Assembly: GCF_014837245.1 (NCBI RefSeq)
Contig: NZ_JACYFU010000001.1
Coordinates: 806,001 to 870,000 of the forward strand
DNA from: Devosia oryzisoli
GTDB taxonomy: Bacteria > Pseudomonadota > Alphaproteobacteria > Rhizobiales > Devosiaceae
Length of the DNA: 64,000 nucleotides
Direction of reading: 5' to 3'
Shown: positions 1 through 9,633 of the stretch, piece by piece
Numbering within the stretch: the first letter of the stretch is position 1
How the letters are laid out: the number at the start of each line of letters is the position of its first letter
Made by a program: the position numbers and the translations under genes
Notes under the pieces: generated by a model
Database searches by the model: none
Told to the model about the DNA's origin: nothing
What the model saw: only the letters and a program-made list of their open reading frames with translations

Positions 1-1214
1 ACCGCTGTCGACACATCGACGGGTCCAGTTGGACCGTTGGGGGTTGAACGCTCCGTCAGGTTCAGCTCGTTCTGCACGATTTCGGGCGAGATCTGCTCGT
101 CGGCATAAAGGGCTGACAGGCGGCGCACGAGGTTTTCGAGTTCGCGCACGTTACCCGGCCACGAATAGTCCTGCATGATGCGGATGGCCTCGGGCGCGAT
201 GGTCTTGACCGGCTCTCCATCCCGCTGGGCTGCTCGGAGGAAATGCAGAGCCAGGTCCGCAATGTCGTCGACACGTTCGCGCAAGGGCGGCAGACGGATC
301 GGCACCACGTTCAGGCGGTAGTAGAGGTCTTCCCGGAATAGACCCTGACGGATCATCTGTCCTAGATCGCGATGGGTGGCTGCAACAATGCGCACGTTGG
401 TCTTTATGGCGCTGCGACCGCCGACCATTGTGTACTCGCCTTCCTGCAGCACGCGCAGCAAGCGGGTCTGCGCATCCATCGGCATATCGCCGATTTCATC
501 GAGGAAGAGCGTTCCGCCTTCCGCCTGCTCGAAACGCCCGGATGATCGCGTGTTGGCGCCGGTAAAGGCGCCTTTCTCATGTCCAAATAGTTCAGCCTCA
601 ATCAGGTCGCGGGGAATAGCCGCCATGTTGATCGCGACAAAAGGGCCGTTTCTACGCTTCCCGAAATCGTGTAGCGCCCGGGCGACGAGTTCCTTGCCGG
701 TCCCGCTCTCGCCGGTGATCATCACCGTCAGATCCGTCTGCATCAGCCGAGCGAGGGCGCGGTAGATATCCTGCATGGCCGCCGAGCGACCCACCAGCGG
801 CATTGTCTCGCCTGCCTCGTCCACAGATCGCTGAGGCGCGGACGGCTTCTTCGCGTCGGCCAAGGCGCGGGCCACGACGGAGAGCACCTCGGTTATGTCG
901 AAGGGCTTGGGGAGATACTCGTATGCCCCGACCTCGGACGCCCGGATGGCGGTCATGAACGTATTCTGCGCACTCATGACCACCATCGGCAGGTCCGGGC
1001 GCAGTTTCTTGATCTTGGGCATTACCTCGAAGGCATTGCCATCCGGCATCGTCACGTCCGTGATCAGGATGTCTCCCTCACCCCGGCTTACCCAATTCCA
1101 CATGGTTGACATATTGCCGGTCGGTCGGACCTCATAGCCGGCCCGCGTCAGCGCCTGATTGAGGACCATGCGGATTGCCGCGTCATCGTCGGCCAGAAGA
1201 ACAACGTGACTCAT
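1..1214 (-). CDS. ntrC: NtrC nitrogen-regulation response regulator, 3' end cut by window edge
   Basis: Response regulator of the NtrB/NtrC nitrogen-limitation system and a sigma-54 activator. The frame opens at the ATG ending at 1214 and stays open through base 1, so about 404 residues are visible. The C-terminal Fis-type DNA-binding helix-turn-helix lies outside the window. The receiver domain (about 1-120) begins [10 protein letters not shown] and has its phospho-acceptor at Asp53 (codon 1058-1056). The AAA+ domain shows Walker A GESGTGKE (690-713) and the sigma-54 contact loop GAFTGA (555-572). The start overlaps the ntrB stop by 3 bases (1212-1214 against 1211-1213), which suggests translational coupling in a dusB-ntrB-ntrC operon. 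I am very sure of the family. Confidence 0.96.
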   Translation of the reverse strand, partial: MSHVVLLADDDAAIRMVLNQALTRAGYEVRPTGNMSTMWNWVSRGEGDILITDVTMPDGNAFEVMPKIKKLRPDLPMVVMSAQNTFMTAIRASEVGAYEYLPKPFDITEVLSVVARALADAKKPSAPQRSVDEAGETMPLVGRSAAMQDIYRALARLMQTDLTVMITGESGTGKELVARALHDFGKRRNGPFVAINMAAIPRDLIEAELFGHEKGAFTGANTRSSGRFEQAEGGTLFLDEIGDMPMDAQTRLLRVLQEGEYTMVGGRSAIKTNVRIVAATHRDLGQMIRQGLFREDLYYRLNVVPIRLPPLRERVDDIADLALHFLRAAQRDGEPVKTIAPEAIRIMQDYSWPGNVRELENLVRRLSALYADEQISPEIVQNELNLTERSTPNGPTGPVDVSTA

Positions 1215-2353
1215 CGAGCCGAACCCTCTCGTATGGTCTGTGCGGGAGTGTGAAAGGCCTCGCTGGCCACCGGAAGAAGTATGCGGAACCGCGTGCGCCC
1301 GGGGCGGCTCTCGCAATCGATTACGCCACCGTGGTCGCCGATGATCTTGGCCACCAGGGCAAGGCCGAGACCCGATCCGTTCGTCTTGGTGGTGACGAAC
1401 GGATCGAACAGGAACGGCAAGGTGTCGGGCGGTACGCCAGGCCCATTGTCCTCGATGACGATCTCCAGAGGCAGCGAAATGCGTTCCGCTACTCCCGCGA
1501 CACTAATGCGAATGCCTGGGCGGAATGCCGTGTAAAGCTTGATCTCGGGTTTGTGCGTTCTTTCAAGAGCTTCGGAGGCGTTCTTGATCAGGTTCAGGAA
1601 CACCTGGATCAACTGATCGCGGTTGCCCAGAACCGGTGGCAGGGACGGATCATATTCTTCCGAGAAGGTGATGCCGCGAGCGACGCCATTGCGTGCCAGA
1701 AGTTTCACGCGATCGAGGATGACATGGATGTTGATAGGCTCCCGCTCCACCGGCCGCTCGTCTCCGAACACTTCGACCCGGTCGATCAGGCCAACAATGC
1801 GGTCGGTTTCGTCCCGAATAAGCCGCGCAAGGGGGACTTCGTCGGATGGAACAGACTGCTCAAGCAGTTGCGCCGCGCCGCGAATGCCTGAGAGCGGGTT
1901 CTTGATCTCATGCGCCAGCATTGCGGCAAGCCCAGTGACAGAGCGTGCCGCGCCGCGAGAGACCATCTGGCGGTCAATCTTGTCCGACATGGTCCGCTCC
2001 TGGATAAGAAGCGTGGTCCGCCCATCGGTGTCGGAAATGGGGCTGGCAAACACATCGGCGATGCGCTCGTCTCCGAAGCGGGATGAGCCAATCCGCACTC
2101 GGTATTCGTTCATCGGTGCCCGTCGCTGCACCACCGTTTCCACAAGCGAGATGATCGGCGAGCCAAAGGCGATCAAGTCGTCCAGCTTCTGTCGCGTCAG
2201 CATGCTCAGCGACGCCCCGAAAAAAGCCTCGGCGGCGTAGTTGGCAAACTGGATGTGGCGGTCATCGTCCAGCACGAGTATAGGCTGCGGCAAGGCCTGT
2301 AATACTGCTGTTGCCGGCACGGCGTCCAATTCATGGGCGCTCGTGGGGCTCAC
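1211..2353 (-). CDS. ntrB: NtrB nitrogen-regulation sensor histidine kinase
   Basis: Two-component sensor kinase that phosphorylates NtrC under nitrogen limitation. It is a cytosolic protein of 380 residues with no membrane segment, as usual for NtrB (GlnL). An N-terminal PAS domain (about 15-125) is followed by the H-box [11 protein letters not shown] with His148. The catalytic domain has the N-box [19 protein letters not shown], an F-box LFDPFVTTK and the G-box GSGLGLAL. The start is a GTG whose bases overlap the dusB stop codon (GTGA, 2350-2353). The ntrB stop in turn overlaps the ntrC ATG, so all three genes are probably one coupled message. PII-dependent control is family knowledge, not visible here. 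Confidence 0.96.
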   Translation of the reverse strand: MSPTSAHELDAVPATAVLQALPQPILVLDDDRHIQFANYAAEAFFGASLSMLTRQKLDDLIAFGSPIISLVETVVQRRAPMNEYRVRIGSSRFGDERIADVFASPISDTDGRTTLLIQERTMSDKIDRQMVSRGAARSVTGLAAMLAHEIKNPLSGIRGAAQLLEQSVPSDEVPLARLIRDETDRIVGLIDRVEVFGDERPVEREPINIHVILDRVKLLARNGVARGITFSEEYDPSLPPVLGNRDQLIQVFLNLIKNASEALERTHKPEIKLYTAFRPGIRISVAGVAERISLPLEIVIEDNGPGVPPDTLPFLFDPFVTTKTNGSGLGLALVAKIIGDHGGVIDCESRPGRTRFRILLPVASEAFHTPAQTIREGSAR

Positions 2354-3378
2354 GCTGCAGCCCTCCAGTCACCCCTGAACACTTCTCTGATCACCGTTAG
2401 AACCGACTTGGGCTCGACGCCCTCGAGCAGGGCCCGTTTCGTGTCGCGATCGAGGTCCAACCCCTGTGCTTCGGCGTACCAAGCCAGGTGCTTGCGGGCC
2501 GCACGCAGGCCCACTTCCAGTCCATAGTCGATCAGCATCGCTTCATAGTGCCAGCAGATGAGATCGGTGAGTTCAGAGCCGGTGGGAGCATCGGCCGGCG
2601 CCCTGCCGGCAAGAGCCGCGCCGATCTGGCCGACACGCCACGGCCGACCCTGCGCGCCCCGCCCGATCATCACAGCCCGAGCCCCCGATGCTTCCAAGGC
2701 CGCCTTCGCCCTTGCTGGCGTGGTGATGTCGCCGTTGACCACCACTGGTACCGAAACAGCGTCCACGACCGGGCGAACCAACGCCCAATTGGCCTCACCC
2801 TTGTAAAACTGCTGTCGCGTGCGCCCGTGCACTGTGATCATCTGTGCACCGGCACCCTCCGCGAGCCTGGCAATCTGTGGCGCGTTAAGGGTGTCGTCGT
2901 CCCATCCAAGCCGCATCTTGACCGTCACCGGCACGGTGGTGGCCTTGACCACCGCGTCGACAATGGCGAGCGCTTGATCAGGCACGCGCATCAGGGCTGA
3001 GCCAGCATAGCCACTTGTGACGCGTTTGGCGGGACAGCCAAAGTTTATGTCGATGATATTCGCCCCGGCAGCCTCCGCTATACGGGCGCCTTCGGCCATC
3101 CAGTGCGGCTCGCACCCTGCCAACTGGACCATGTGAGGAAGCTGACCCGAAGACGTGAGTTTGCGCACCATGTCCTGGTGCCCCGTGCTCAGGGCTGCAC
3201 TGGCCACCATTTCCGACACCACCATCCCTGCGCCGAACCGGGCGGCCAAGTCGCGGAACGGACGATCGGTGATTCCGGCCATGGGAGCGAGCAGAGCGTT
3301 GTTCCGCAATTCGTACGGCCCAATGCTTAAGGCGCAGGCAGATAGCGACACAATTGCCCCGGATTTGTTCAGAAGCAC
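2350..3378 (-). CDS. dusB: tRNA-dihydrouridine synthase DusB (NifR3 family)
   Basis: FMN-dependent enzyme that reduces uridine to dihydrouridine in tRNA. The protein is a TIM barrel of up to 342 residues. The FMN-binding start [13 protein letters not shown] (about 30-42) and the catalytic motif [10 protein letters not shown] with Cys115 are clear. It is the first gene of the dusB-ntrB-ntrC operon, an arrangement known from rhizobia (where it was called nifR3). The upstream limit is uncertain: the annotated start is a GTG at 3378, and another GTG at 3351 would trim nine residues from a weakly conserved N-terminus. An inverted repeat (TATTG-N6-CAATA, 3381-3396) sits just upstream of the longer start. 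Confidence 0.94.
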   Translation of the reverse strand: MLLNKSGAIVSLSACALSIGPYELRNNALLAPMAGITDRPFRDLAARFGAGMVVSEMVASAALSTGHQDMVRKLTSSGQLPHMVQLAGCEPHWMAEGARIAEAAGANIIDINFGCPAKRVTSGYAGSALMRVPDQALAIVDAVVKATTVPVTVKMRLGWDDDTLNAPQIARLAEGAGAQMITVHGRTRQQFYKGEANWALVRPVVDAVSVPVVVNGDITTPARAKAALEASGARAVMIGRGAQGRPWRVGQIGAALAGRAPADAPTGSELTDLICWHYEAMLIDYGLEVGLRAARKHLAWYAEAQGLDLDRDTKRALLEGVEPKSVLTVIREVFRGDWRAAA

Positions 3379-3527
3379 GATATTGCCCGCACAATAGTCA
3401 ATTTCAGGTCGGCTGCAACTGATAGAGCGACCCCACTGCCGTGAGGGCAGCCCTGCCCTTGCCGCATGGCCGGCGGACCGCTAGACCCTCGTCAGGCGCC
3501 ACCGGCCGACAAGGTACCCGAAGATAA

Positions 3528-4721
3528 ATGAAGTCGAAGTCTGTAGCCGTCATCGTTGTCGCCGCCGGCAAAGGGGAGCGCGCGGGACGTGGCGGACACA
3601 CCGATCCCAAGCAGTATCGCTCGTTGGCCGGTCGGACAGTGCTGGCGCGGACGATAGATGCGTTTCTCTCGCATCCCGCCGTTACCCTTGTCCTTCCCGT
3701 CATCCACGGCGATCACGTGGGCAGGTATGCGGCCCTTGATCTCGCCAAAAATGTGCGGCTCATGGCGCCGGTCCTTGGGGGCGCCACACGTCAGGCCTCT
3801 GTGCTGGAGGGGCTCAAGACGTTGGCGCCGCATCGCCCGGACCTGGTTCTCATTCAGGATGCAGCAAGACCTTTCGCATCCGCTCAACTGATCGAGGATG
3901 TGCTCGGAGCACTTGATGAGTACGATGGCGCCCTTCCGGCCCTGCCGGTCACCGACACCATCAAGCGTTCACTGAATGGCCGGGATGTTGTCGCGACAGA
4001 AGACCGGCGACAGTTGGCAGCCGCGCAAACACCCCAGGGGTTCCGCTTCGAGCAGATATTTTCGGCTCATATGCGCGCAAGTGCCGTGCGGCGCGAGTTC
4101 ACTGACGACGCAGAAATCGCTGAATGGGCTGGACTCAGGGTCGCCATGGTCAGCGGCGATACCAACAACATCAAGATAACGCATCCGGAGGACTTCGCAG
4201 TCGCCGAGCGGATCATTGGCGGGAGTGAAGCAGTGGAGACCCGGATCGGGACTGGTTACGATGTTCACCCCTTTGCGCCCGGCGATGCAGTCTGGCTGGG
4301 TGGCGTCCGCATTCCGCACTCTGCCAAGCTCAAGGGGCATTCGGATGCCGACGTTGCGCTTCACGCACTGACCGACGCGATTCTTGGGGCGATTGGTGAG
4401 GGAGACATCGGGACCCATTTCCCCCCTAGCGATCTTCAATGGGAGGGTGCTGCGTCCACCATCTTTCTTAAGCATGCCGGCAAGCTCGTTTCGGCCGCGG
4501 GGGGGCGCATCGTCAATCTGGACGTGACAATCGTGGCGGAAACACCGAGGATTGCCTCTCACGCTCCGGCCATGTGCGCGGTGATCGGCGAGACTTTGGG
4601 CATCTCGCCCAACCGGGTCGCGGTCAAGGCGACTACCAACGAAAAGCTCGGGTTCATCGGGCGGGAGGAAGGCATCGTGGCCATGGCGAGTGCAAGTATC
4701 GAAATGCCGAGGGCGGACTGA
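3528..4721 (+). CDS. ispDF: Bifunctional IspD/IspF, non-mevalonate isoprenoid pathway
   Basis: A fusion of two MEP-pathway enzymes. The N-terminal half (about 1-230) is 2-C-methyl-D-erythritol 4-phosphate cytidylyltransferase, with the nucleotide loop VVAAGKGERAG and DPKQY. The C-terminal half (about 238-397) is 2-C-methyl-D-erythritol 2,4-cyclodiphosphate synthase, with the metal-binding motif GYDVHPF (Asp245, His247) and LKGHSDADV. The single 397-residue chain matches the fused form common in alphaproteobacteria. It is divergent from dusB across a 149-base spacer and is followed by cinA after one base, so the two are probably co-transcribed. Confidence 0.96.
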   Translation: MKSKSVAVIVVAAGKGERAGRGGHTDPKQYRSLAGRTVLARTIDAFLSHPAVTLVLPVIHGDHVGRYAALDLAKNVRLMAPVLGGATRQASVLEGLKTLAPHRPDLVLIQDAARPFASAQLIEDVLGALDEYDGALPALPVTDTIKRSLNGRDVVATEDRRQLAAAQTPQGFRFEQIFSAHMRASAVRREFTDDAEIAEWAGLRVAMVSGDTNNIKITHPEDFAVAERIIGGSEAVETRIGTGYDVHPFAPGDAVWLGGVRIPHSAKLKGHSDADVALHALTDAILGAIGEGDIGTHFPPSDLQWEGAASTIFLKHAGKLVSAAGGRIVNLDVTIVAETPRIASHAPAMCAVIGETLGISPNRVAVKATTNEKLGFIGREEGIVAMASASIEMPRAD

Positions 4722-4722
4722 G

Positions 4723-5226
4723 ATGGCAGCTAAGGTCAAGGTGTCCGTAGCAAAGCAGATCATTGAGATCCTCGCATCCCGCAATCAGAGCCTAGTGACG
4801 GCGGAGAGCTGTACCGGTGGACTCATCGCAGCGGCCTTGACCGATGTGCCAGGGTCGTCAGCAGCGCTCTACGGCGGGTATGTCACCTACGCCAACAGTG
4901 CCAAGTCGCGGATGATCCACGTCCAGGCGCGACTGATCCGCGATTACGGGGCTGTAAGCAATCAGGTTGCGCGTGCCATGGCCGATGGCGCCCGCAACAC
5001 CGCCCACGCAGACTTCGCAGTCTCCGCAACAGGAATTGCGGGACCCGATGGCGGGTCGGAGAAAAAACCCGTTGGACTGGTCTATGTAGCGGTTTCGTCC
5101 GATCTAGCCACCGTGGTCATCGAACACCGTTTTGGAGACATTGGACGTGACGCCATACGGAAGGCCACGGTCGAGGCAGCGCTCGACCTGGTCTTGCAGG
5201 TGCTTACGAGCGATCCGCCGCAATAA
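4723..5226 (+). CDS. CinA C-terminal-domain protein, nicotinamide-nucleotide amidase PncC-like
   Basis: Stand-alone CinA C-terminal domain of 167 residues. Family members deamidate nicotinamide mononucleotide in pyridine nucleotide salvage. The signature VTAESCTGGLIAAALTDVPG lies near residues 26-45, followed by GGYVTYANSAK and the later SATGIAGPDGGS. The ATG at 4723 follows the ispDF stop by one base; an in-frame ATG at 4690 lies inside ispDF and is less likely. The N-terminal CinA molybdopterin-like domain is absent. The last 23 bases overlap the convergent gene at 5204-5494. Confidence 0.88.
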   Translation: MAAKVKVSVAKQIIEILASRNQSLVTAESCTGGLIAAALTDVPGSSAALYGGYVTYANSAKSRMIHVQARLIRDYGAVSNQVARAMADGARNTAHADFAVSATGIAGPDGGSEKKPVGLVYVAVSSDLATVVIEHRFGDIGRDAIRKATVEAALDLVLQVLTSDPPQ

Positions 5227-5494
5227 TCGTGTAGTCACGCCGGATCGTGGCGGTCTGGCTTGCCCATTCCGACCCTTTGGTGCGGACCTGGTGCGCATCG
5301 AACGCCGCCCGATCGAGGAACAGCTCTTTGACGGTCCAGACTAGTGGATCGCTGCTTTGCGCGACTTCGAAGGACAGGCAGCCGGGCTCCTGACGCGTCA
5401 GCCGGATGTGTTCGGGAAGATATTGGCGCACCGCGTCACATTCGGCATCCGTCCCGCAGATCAGGGTTCCCGTCAGTCGCACTTTACCGGACAT
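5204..5494 (-). CDS. Antibiotic-biosynthesis-monooxygenase (ABM) fold protein, putative quinol monooxygenase
   Basis: Small protein of 96 residues resembling the ABM/YgiN family of dimeric ferredoxin-like folds that often oxidise quinols. The pattern is VRLTGTLIC at the N-terminus, then IRLTRQEPGCLSFEV and LFLDRAAFDAHQ, typical of these proteins. The ATG at 5494 was preferred because everything upstream in this frame lies inside the Coq10-like gene. It starts two bases after that gene's stop (5497-5499) and so probably shares its message. The natural substrate is unknown. Its 3' end overlaps the end of the convergent cinA-like gene by 23 bases. Confidence 0.75.
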   Translation of the reverse strand: MSGKVRLTGTLICGTDAECDAVRQYLPEHIRLTRQEPGCLSFEVAQSSDPLVWTVKELFLDRAAFDAHQVRTKGSEWASQTATIRRDYTIIAADRS

Positions 5495-5496
5495 GA

Positions 5497-5940
5497 CTAC
5501 GCCCCGAACCGACGGTCTGCTTCGTCGCAGAAGGCTTGCATGATTTCCTCCTGCTTGGCCGCAAAAGCGGGCTCGGCGACCGCTGCAATCAGCGGGTTGG
5601 AAATCTTGAAATCGATCTCGAACCGCACGCGGGTCCCCTGCCCTTCGCTCTCGAAGCGCCACAGGCTGTCGAGATACGCGAACGGACCATCGACGGCCTT
5701 GGCCGCAATCGACATCGCTTCGGCATCCAATGTGACCCGGCTTGTGTAAGCTTGAGTGATCGGCCCGAATGACAGCGTCATGCGTGCCAGGCGGACGTCG
5801 CGCCCTTTCGCTGCCGGATCTGGCCGGACATCGATCGCACGACAGTTCGGGATGAACCTCGGGTAATCCTGAAGATCCGACACGATGTCGAACATACGTT
5901 GCGGCAGATGCTGCACGTGCTTTTCGTAGAACCGCTTCAT
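5497..5940 (-). CDS. Coq10/RatA-like START-domain protein, ubiquinone-binding
   Basis: A 147-residue member of the polyketide cyclase/START fold family that includes yeast Coq10 and bacterial RatA. The Coq10 group binds coenzyme Q and supports respiration. Diagnostic features are the N-terminal HLPQRMFDIVSDLQDYPRFIPNC, the central VRLARMTLSFGPITQAYTS and the C-terminal helix. The ATG at 5940 shares one base with the lipA stop, indicating a lipA-coq10-ABM operon. The RatA toxin activity reported in E. coli is not implied by the sequence; a respiratory-quinone role is the more usual reading in alphaproteobacteria. Confidence 0.85.
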   Translation of the reverse strand: MKRFYEKHVQHLPQRMFDIVSDLQDYPRFIPNCRAIDVRPDPAAKGRDVRLARMTLSFGPITQAYTSRVTLDAEAMSIAAKAVDGPFAYLDSLWRFESEGQGTRVRFEIDFKISNPLIAAVAEPAFAAKQEEIMQAFCDEADRRFGA

Positions 5941-6890
5941 CAGTGCCCCAGCCTTGCCATCCGTGCCTCGCGCAGCTTCGCGAAATCCTCTCCTGCGTGA
6001 TGGGAAGACCGGGTCAGCGGGCTGGATGAGACCAGCAGAAAGCCCTTGGCCGTCGCCACCGTGGCGAATGAGCGGAACTCCTCAGGGGTCACGAAGCGCT
6101 GGAGCGGGTAATGCTTCTTGGTCGGCTGCAGGTATTGGCCGATCGTGAGGAAATCGACATCGGCTGAACGGAGGTCATCCATCAACTGCAGCACTTCATT
6201 GCGCTCTTCGCCCAGTCCAACCATGATGCCGGACTTGGTGAAGATCGTGGGGTCGAGTTCCTTCACCCGCTGCAGCAGGCGGATGGAATGGAAATAGCGA
6301 GCGCCCGGCCGTACCTTCAAATATTTCGAGGGAACGGTTTCTAGGTTGTGATTGAAGACGTCTGGCTTGGCCGCCACGACAATTTCGAGAGCCCCGTCCT
6401 TGCGGAGAAAGTCGGGCGTCAGAATCTCGATGGTTGTGCGCGGATTGATCGCGCGGATGGCCAGGATAACGTCTGCGAAATGCTGTGCCCCGCCATCAGG
6501 CAGATCGTCCCGATCCACTGACGTTATCACGACATGCTCGAGGCCGAGTTTCTGGACGGCAGTCGCCACATTGCCCGGCTCATTGGGATCGAGGGCAGTC
6601 GGCAAGCCGGTGCGCACATTGCAGAACGCGCAGGCGCGGGTGCAGATTTCGCCCATGATCATCATGGTCGCGTGCTTCTTGCTCCAGCACTCGCCAATGT
6701 TCGGGCAGCCGGCCTCTTCACAGACTGTGACGAGACCATTCTCTCGGACGATCTGCTGCGTCTCCTTGTAGACTGGCGAACCCGGCGCCTTGACCCGGAT
6801 CCAGTCGGGCTTTCGCAGCACGACGCTGTCGGGCCGGCTGGCTTTTTCGGGGTGGCGCGGGCGTGCCGCTGTATCGATGAGCGTGACCAT
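5940..6890 (-). CDS. lipA: Lipoyl synthase LipA
   Basis: Radical-SAM enzyme that inserts two sulfurs into octanoyl groups on carrier proteins, completing lipoic acid in place. It has 316 residues and two iron-sulfur clusters: the auxiliary cluster ligands Cys57, Cys62 and Cys68 in [12 protein letters not shown], and the radical-SAM motif Cys83-x3-Cys87-x2-Cys90 (CTRACAFC). The [14 protein letters not shown] ending provides the conserved C-terminal RSS motif. Its likely clients, the lipoyl domains of PdhB and PdhC, are encoded about 4-7 kb away on the same strand. The stop overlaps the Coq10-like start by one base. Confidence 0.97.
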   Translation of the reverse strand: MVTLIDTAARPRHPEKASRPDSVVLRKPDWIRVKAPGSPVYKETQQIVRENGLVTVCEEAGCPNIGECWSKKHATMMIMGEICTRACAFCNVRTGLPTALDPNEPGNVATAVQKLGLEHVVITSVDRDDLPDGGAQHFADVILAIRAINPRTTIEILTPDFLRKDGALEIVVAAKPDVFNHNLETVPSKYLKVRPGARYFHSIRLLQRVKELDPTIFTKSGIMVGLGEERNEVLQLMDDLRSADVDFLTIGQYLQPTKKHYPLQRFVTPEEFRSFATVATAKGFLLVSSSPLTRSSHHAGEDFAKLREARMARLGH

Positions 6891-6913
6891 GTCAGTCCTG
6901 ACTGGGCTTTTGA

Positions 6914-6930
6914 CCCCGGCGAGGCCGGGG
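6914..6930. repeat. GC-rich inverted repeat upstream of lipA
   Basis: A seven-base-pair perfect stem (CCCCGGC, loop GAG, GCCGGGG) in the 120-base gap between the oxidoreductase gene at 7011-8051 and lipA. Neither strand has a T-run directly after the stem, so it is not a convincing intrinsic terminator. It lies 24 bases upstream of the lipA ATG, where it could fold in the lipA leader. Confidence 0.4.
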
Positions 6931-7010
6931 TGCAGGAGGCTTGCCCGCTATATCGCTCCCTTGCGTAACCGGTTCAACCGGCAGCACGATCCTGGGCAGC
7001 TGGGTAGCCG

Positions 7011-8051
7011 CTATCGCATGACTTCCTCGAGTTCCACCCAGTCGCCGCGGCGCGAGGCGGACAGGATAGAGGCCTGCACTAGTGCGAGAGAACCCAGATT
7101 GTCTTCGCCCGAGCTGAAGCCGCGCGGCACGTCGCCCGTTTCCAGGACCGTGGCGATCGTGTTGAGCGTGCCGCTGCGGTCCGCGAACTTGAGCGGCTTG
7201 AGGTCAACGTGCTGCACCTTCTCATCGAGTGGGCGCAGGGTCAGCATGTCGGGGCCCGCCTTGTCACGGAAGTGATCGCGAGAGCTCCAGCAGATTTGTC
7301 CTTCCGCCCCATCCATCACCCACTCTCCTGCCCAGGGAGTGACCGGCCCGGTATTCATCCAACTGGCCCGGTAGGAGACCATGGTACCTTTCTTGAACTC
7401 GATCGTGGCCACCCCGCTCGGGTGATACTGGAACGGGCTGCCGACGGGATTCCACGTACGACACGAAATGCGCAGCGGCTCGTCATTGAGCACGTAGCGC
7501 ATCAGATCGAAGTGGTGGATCGACATGTCAGCCAGCAGCGGGTCCGGCATATCCCAGTAGCGGTAGCCTTGGCTGGGACCGTGCCGCCGGAAATCGAGCG
7601 ACACCATGTTCATCGGACCGAACTTACCTTTTGCAATCAAGTCTGCGGCCGCGATGGGGGCTGGCTGAAACCGATAGTTCTGGCTGACCATCAAGACCTT
7701 GCCTTGCGCCTTGGCCAGGGCCACCAGTTCCTTGGCCTGCGCGATCGTGGTAGCGAAAGGCTTCTCGACGAGAACATTGTACCCCAACTCAAGACAGCGC
7801 TTGACCACGGGATAATGTGCCTCGGTGCGTAGCGTGCAGAGAGCGAGGGTTGCATCGGTATGCTTGGCCGCATCTTCGAGACTGCCGAAGCAAAGCTTGG
7901 CGTCTATGCCCAACGCCTCCTGGGCGCGCCCTGTGGCGTCGGGGTTGGTGTCCACATAGCCCACCATCTCGACATTGGGAACTGTGGGGATAACGTCTTG
8001 CGACCAGTTAAATCCCCAGTGCCCCAGACCGATCTGGATTGCCTTGACCAT
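7011..8051 (-). CDS. Gfo/Idh/MocA family NAD(P)-dependent oxidoreductase
   Basis: A 346-residue sugar- or inositol-type dehydrogenase of the Gfo/Idh/MocA family. The N-terminal Rossmann fold has the nucleotide-binding loop IGLGHWGFNW (7-16). The family's catalytic EKP motif is at residues 96-98 (VLVEKPFATT), and the substrate-side helix MSIHHFDLMRYV carries the active-site histidine region. The C-terminal half is the alpha/beta dimerisation and substrate domain. The substrate cannot be read from the sequence. Neighbours (lipA downstream, lpdA upstream) give no metabolic hint. It is separated from both by over 100 bases and may be its own transcription unit. Confidence 0.88.
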   Translation of the reverse strand: MVKAIQIGLGHWGFNWSQDVIPTVPNVEMVGYVDTNPDATGRAQEALGIDAKLCFGSLEDAAKHTDATLALCTLRTEAHYPVVKRCLELGYNVLVEKPFATTIAQAKELVALAKAQGKVLMVSQNYRFQPAPIAAADLIAKGKFGPMNMVSLDFRRHGPSQGYRYWDMPDPLLADMSIHHFDLMRYVLNDEPLRISCRTWNPVGSPFQYHPSGVATIEFKKGTMVSYRASWMNTGPVTPWAGEWVMDGAEGQICWSSRDHFRDKAGPDMLTLRPLDEKVQHVDLKPLKFADRSGTLNTIATVLETGDVPRGFSSGEDNLGSLALVQASILSASRRGDWVELEEVMR

Positions 8052-8163
8052 GTGGATAACTCCTATTGTTCGTTGCTTCGGTTGCCCTGCCCATCAGAGG
8101 CCGCGCTAGTGAAACGCCAAGCACCGGCCGCGGTGACGAGCTGAGGCCAGAACCGATCAGTCG

Positions 8164-9603
8164 TCAGATGTTCAGTGCGCGGCCATAAGCGTCGAGCACG
8201 CTTTCCTTCATCGTTTCGCTGAGCGTGGGATGGGGGAAGATGCTGTGAATGAGCTCTTCCTCGGTCGTCTCGAGGTTCATTGCGACCACGAAACCCTGGA
8301 TGAGTTCCGTCACTTCCGCGCCTATCATGTGGGCCCCGAGAAGTTCCCCGGTCTTGGCGTCGAAAATGGTCTTTACTAAGCCATCCGGCTCTCCCAGGGC
8401 TATGGCCTTTCCATTCCCGACGAAGGGGAACCGGCCGACCTTGATCTCGCGGCCTTGCTCCTTCGCTTTGGCCTCGGTCAGTCCGACGCTTGCCACCTGC
8501 GGCTCGCAGTATGTACAGCCGGGCACCTTGGTCTTGTCGAGGCCGTGGACCTTGAGACCCGCGATCTTTTCGACGGTGATGACAGCCTCATGCTCGGCCT
8601 TGTGCGCCAACATGGGAGGGCCGGCCACGTCGCCGATGGCCCAGATTCCGTCGACACTGGTCTTACCGTAGTTGTCGATAACGATGGCGCCACGCTCGGT
8701 TTTGACGCCGACTGTTTCCAGACCAAGCTCTTCGATGTTGCATTGCACTCCGACAGCCGAGATCAGCTTGTCGCCGCTGATTTGCTGGGTCTTGCCGTCC
8801 TTGGTCTCGACATGGGCAATGACGCCGCTTCTGGTTTTTTCGACCTTGCTGACCTTGGCCTCAGTCATGATCTTGATGCCCCGCTTCTCGAGGCGCTTGC
8901 GAGCCAGGCCCGAAATCTCTGTGTCCTCCACCGGAAGGATGTTGGGCAGCAGCTCAATGACGGTGACTTCGGCGCCGAAAGAGCGATAAAACGACGCGAA
9001 CTCTATGCCGATGGCGCCCGACCCCATGACCACCAGCGACTTCGGCATTTCCGCCGGTTTCAGCGCTTCAAAATACGTCCAGATTTTGTCGCCATCGGGC
9101 TCAATCCCCGGTAGCACCCGCGGACGTGCACCGGTGGCGATGATGATGTTCTTCGCCTTGTAGAGGCCTTCGCCGAGCGGGTTCTTGGGCACCGGGCCTT
9201 GCGGTTGCACGACCGGCTTTTTGCTCGGCGAAACTTTTACCTCACCGGGCTTGGTGATCGTGGCTTCACCCCAAATAATGTCGATCTTGTTTTTCTTCAT
9301 CAGGAACTGGACGCCATTGTTCATCTGCGCCGCGATGGCGCGCGAACGTTTGACGATGCCGTCAAGATCGAAGCCAAACTTCTCAGCCGTCAGGCCATAG
9401 TCCTTGGCATGGCCCATGTGACCATAAATTTCTGCCGATCGAAGCAGTGCCTTGGTGGGAATGCAGCCCCAGTTGGAGCAGATCCCTGCCATGTGCTCCC
9501 GCTCGACAATGGCCACCTTCATGCCCAGCTGGGCGCCGCGAATTGCCGCGACATAGCCGCCCGGGCCTGCGCCGATGACGAGGAGATCGTATTGGTCAGC
9601 CAT
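8164..9603 (-). CDS. lpdA: Dihydrolipoyl dehydrogenase (E3) of the pyruvate dehydrogenase complex
   Basis: Flavoprotein that reoxidises the dihydrolipoyl groups of the E2 subunit and passes electrons to NAD+. It has 479 residues with the FAD loop GAGPGGYVAA (11-20), the redox-active disulfide Cys42/Cys47 in ICSNWGCIPT, an NAD-binding GSGAIGIEFASF and the C-terminal active-site HPTLSE. It follows the SGNH hydrolase gene by 30 bases at the 3' end of the pdhA-pdhB-pdhC cluster, so this is most likely the E3 dedicated to pyruvate dehydrogenase rather than to the 2-oxoglutarate complex. Confidence 0.96.
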   Translation of the reverse strand: MADQYDLLVIGAGPGGYVAAIRGAQLGMKVAIVEREHMAGICSNWGCIPTKALLRSAEIYGHMGHAKDYGLTAEKFGFDLDGIVKRSRAIAAQMNNGVQFLMKKNKIDIIWGEATITKPGEVKVSPSKKPVVQPQGPVPKNPLGEGLYKAKNIIIATGARPRVLPGIEPDGDKIWTYFEALKPAEMPKSLVVMGSGAIGIEFASFYRSFGAEVTVIELLPNILPVEDTEISGLARKRLEKRGIKIMTEAKVSKVEKTRSGVIAHVETKDGKTQQISGDKLISAVGVQCNIEELGLETVGVKTERGAIVIDNYGKTSVDGIWAIGDVAGPPMLAHKAEHEAVITVEKIAGLKVHGLDKTKVPGCTYCEPQVASVGLTEAKAKEQGREIKVGRFPFVGNGKAIALGEPDGLVKTIFDAKTGELLGAHMIGAEVTELIQGFVVAMNLETTEEELIHSIFPHPTLSETMKESVLDAYGRALNI

Positions 9604-9633
9604 ATTTGGCCTCCACCTGGTCTTGTGGGGTCG

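Noticed and set aside
1175..2240. Long plus-strand frames across ntrC and ntrB.
   Set aside because: They are the reverse of clearly conserved NtrB and NtrC frames and carry no recognisable domains.
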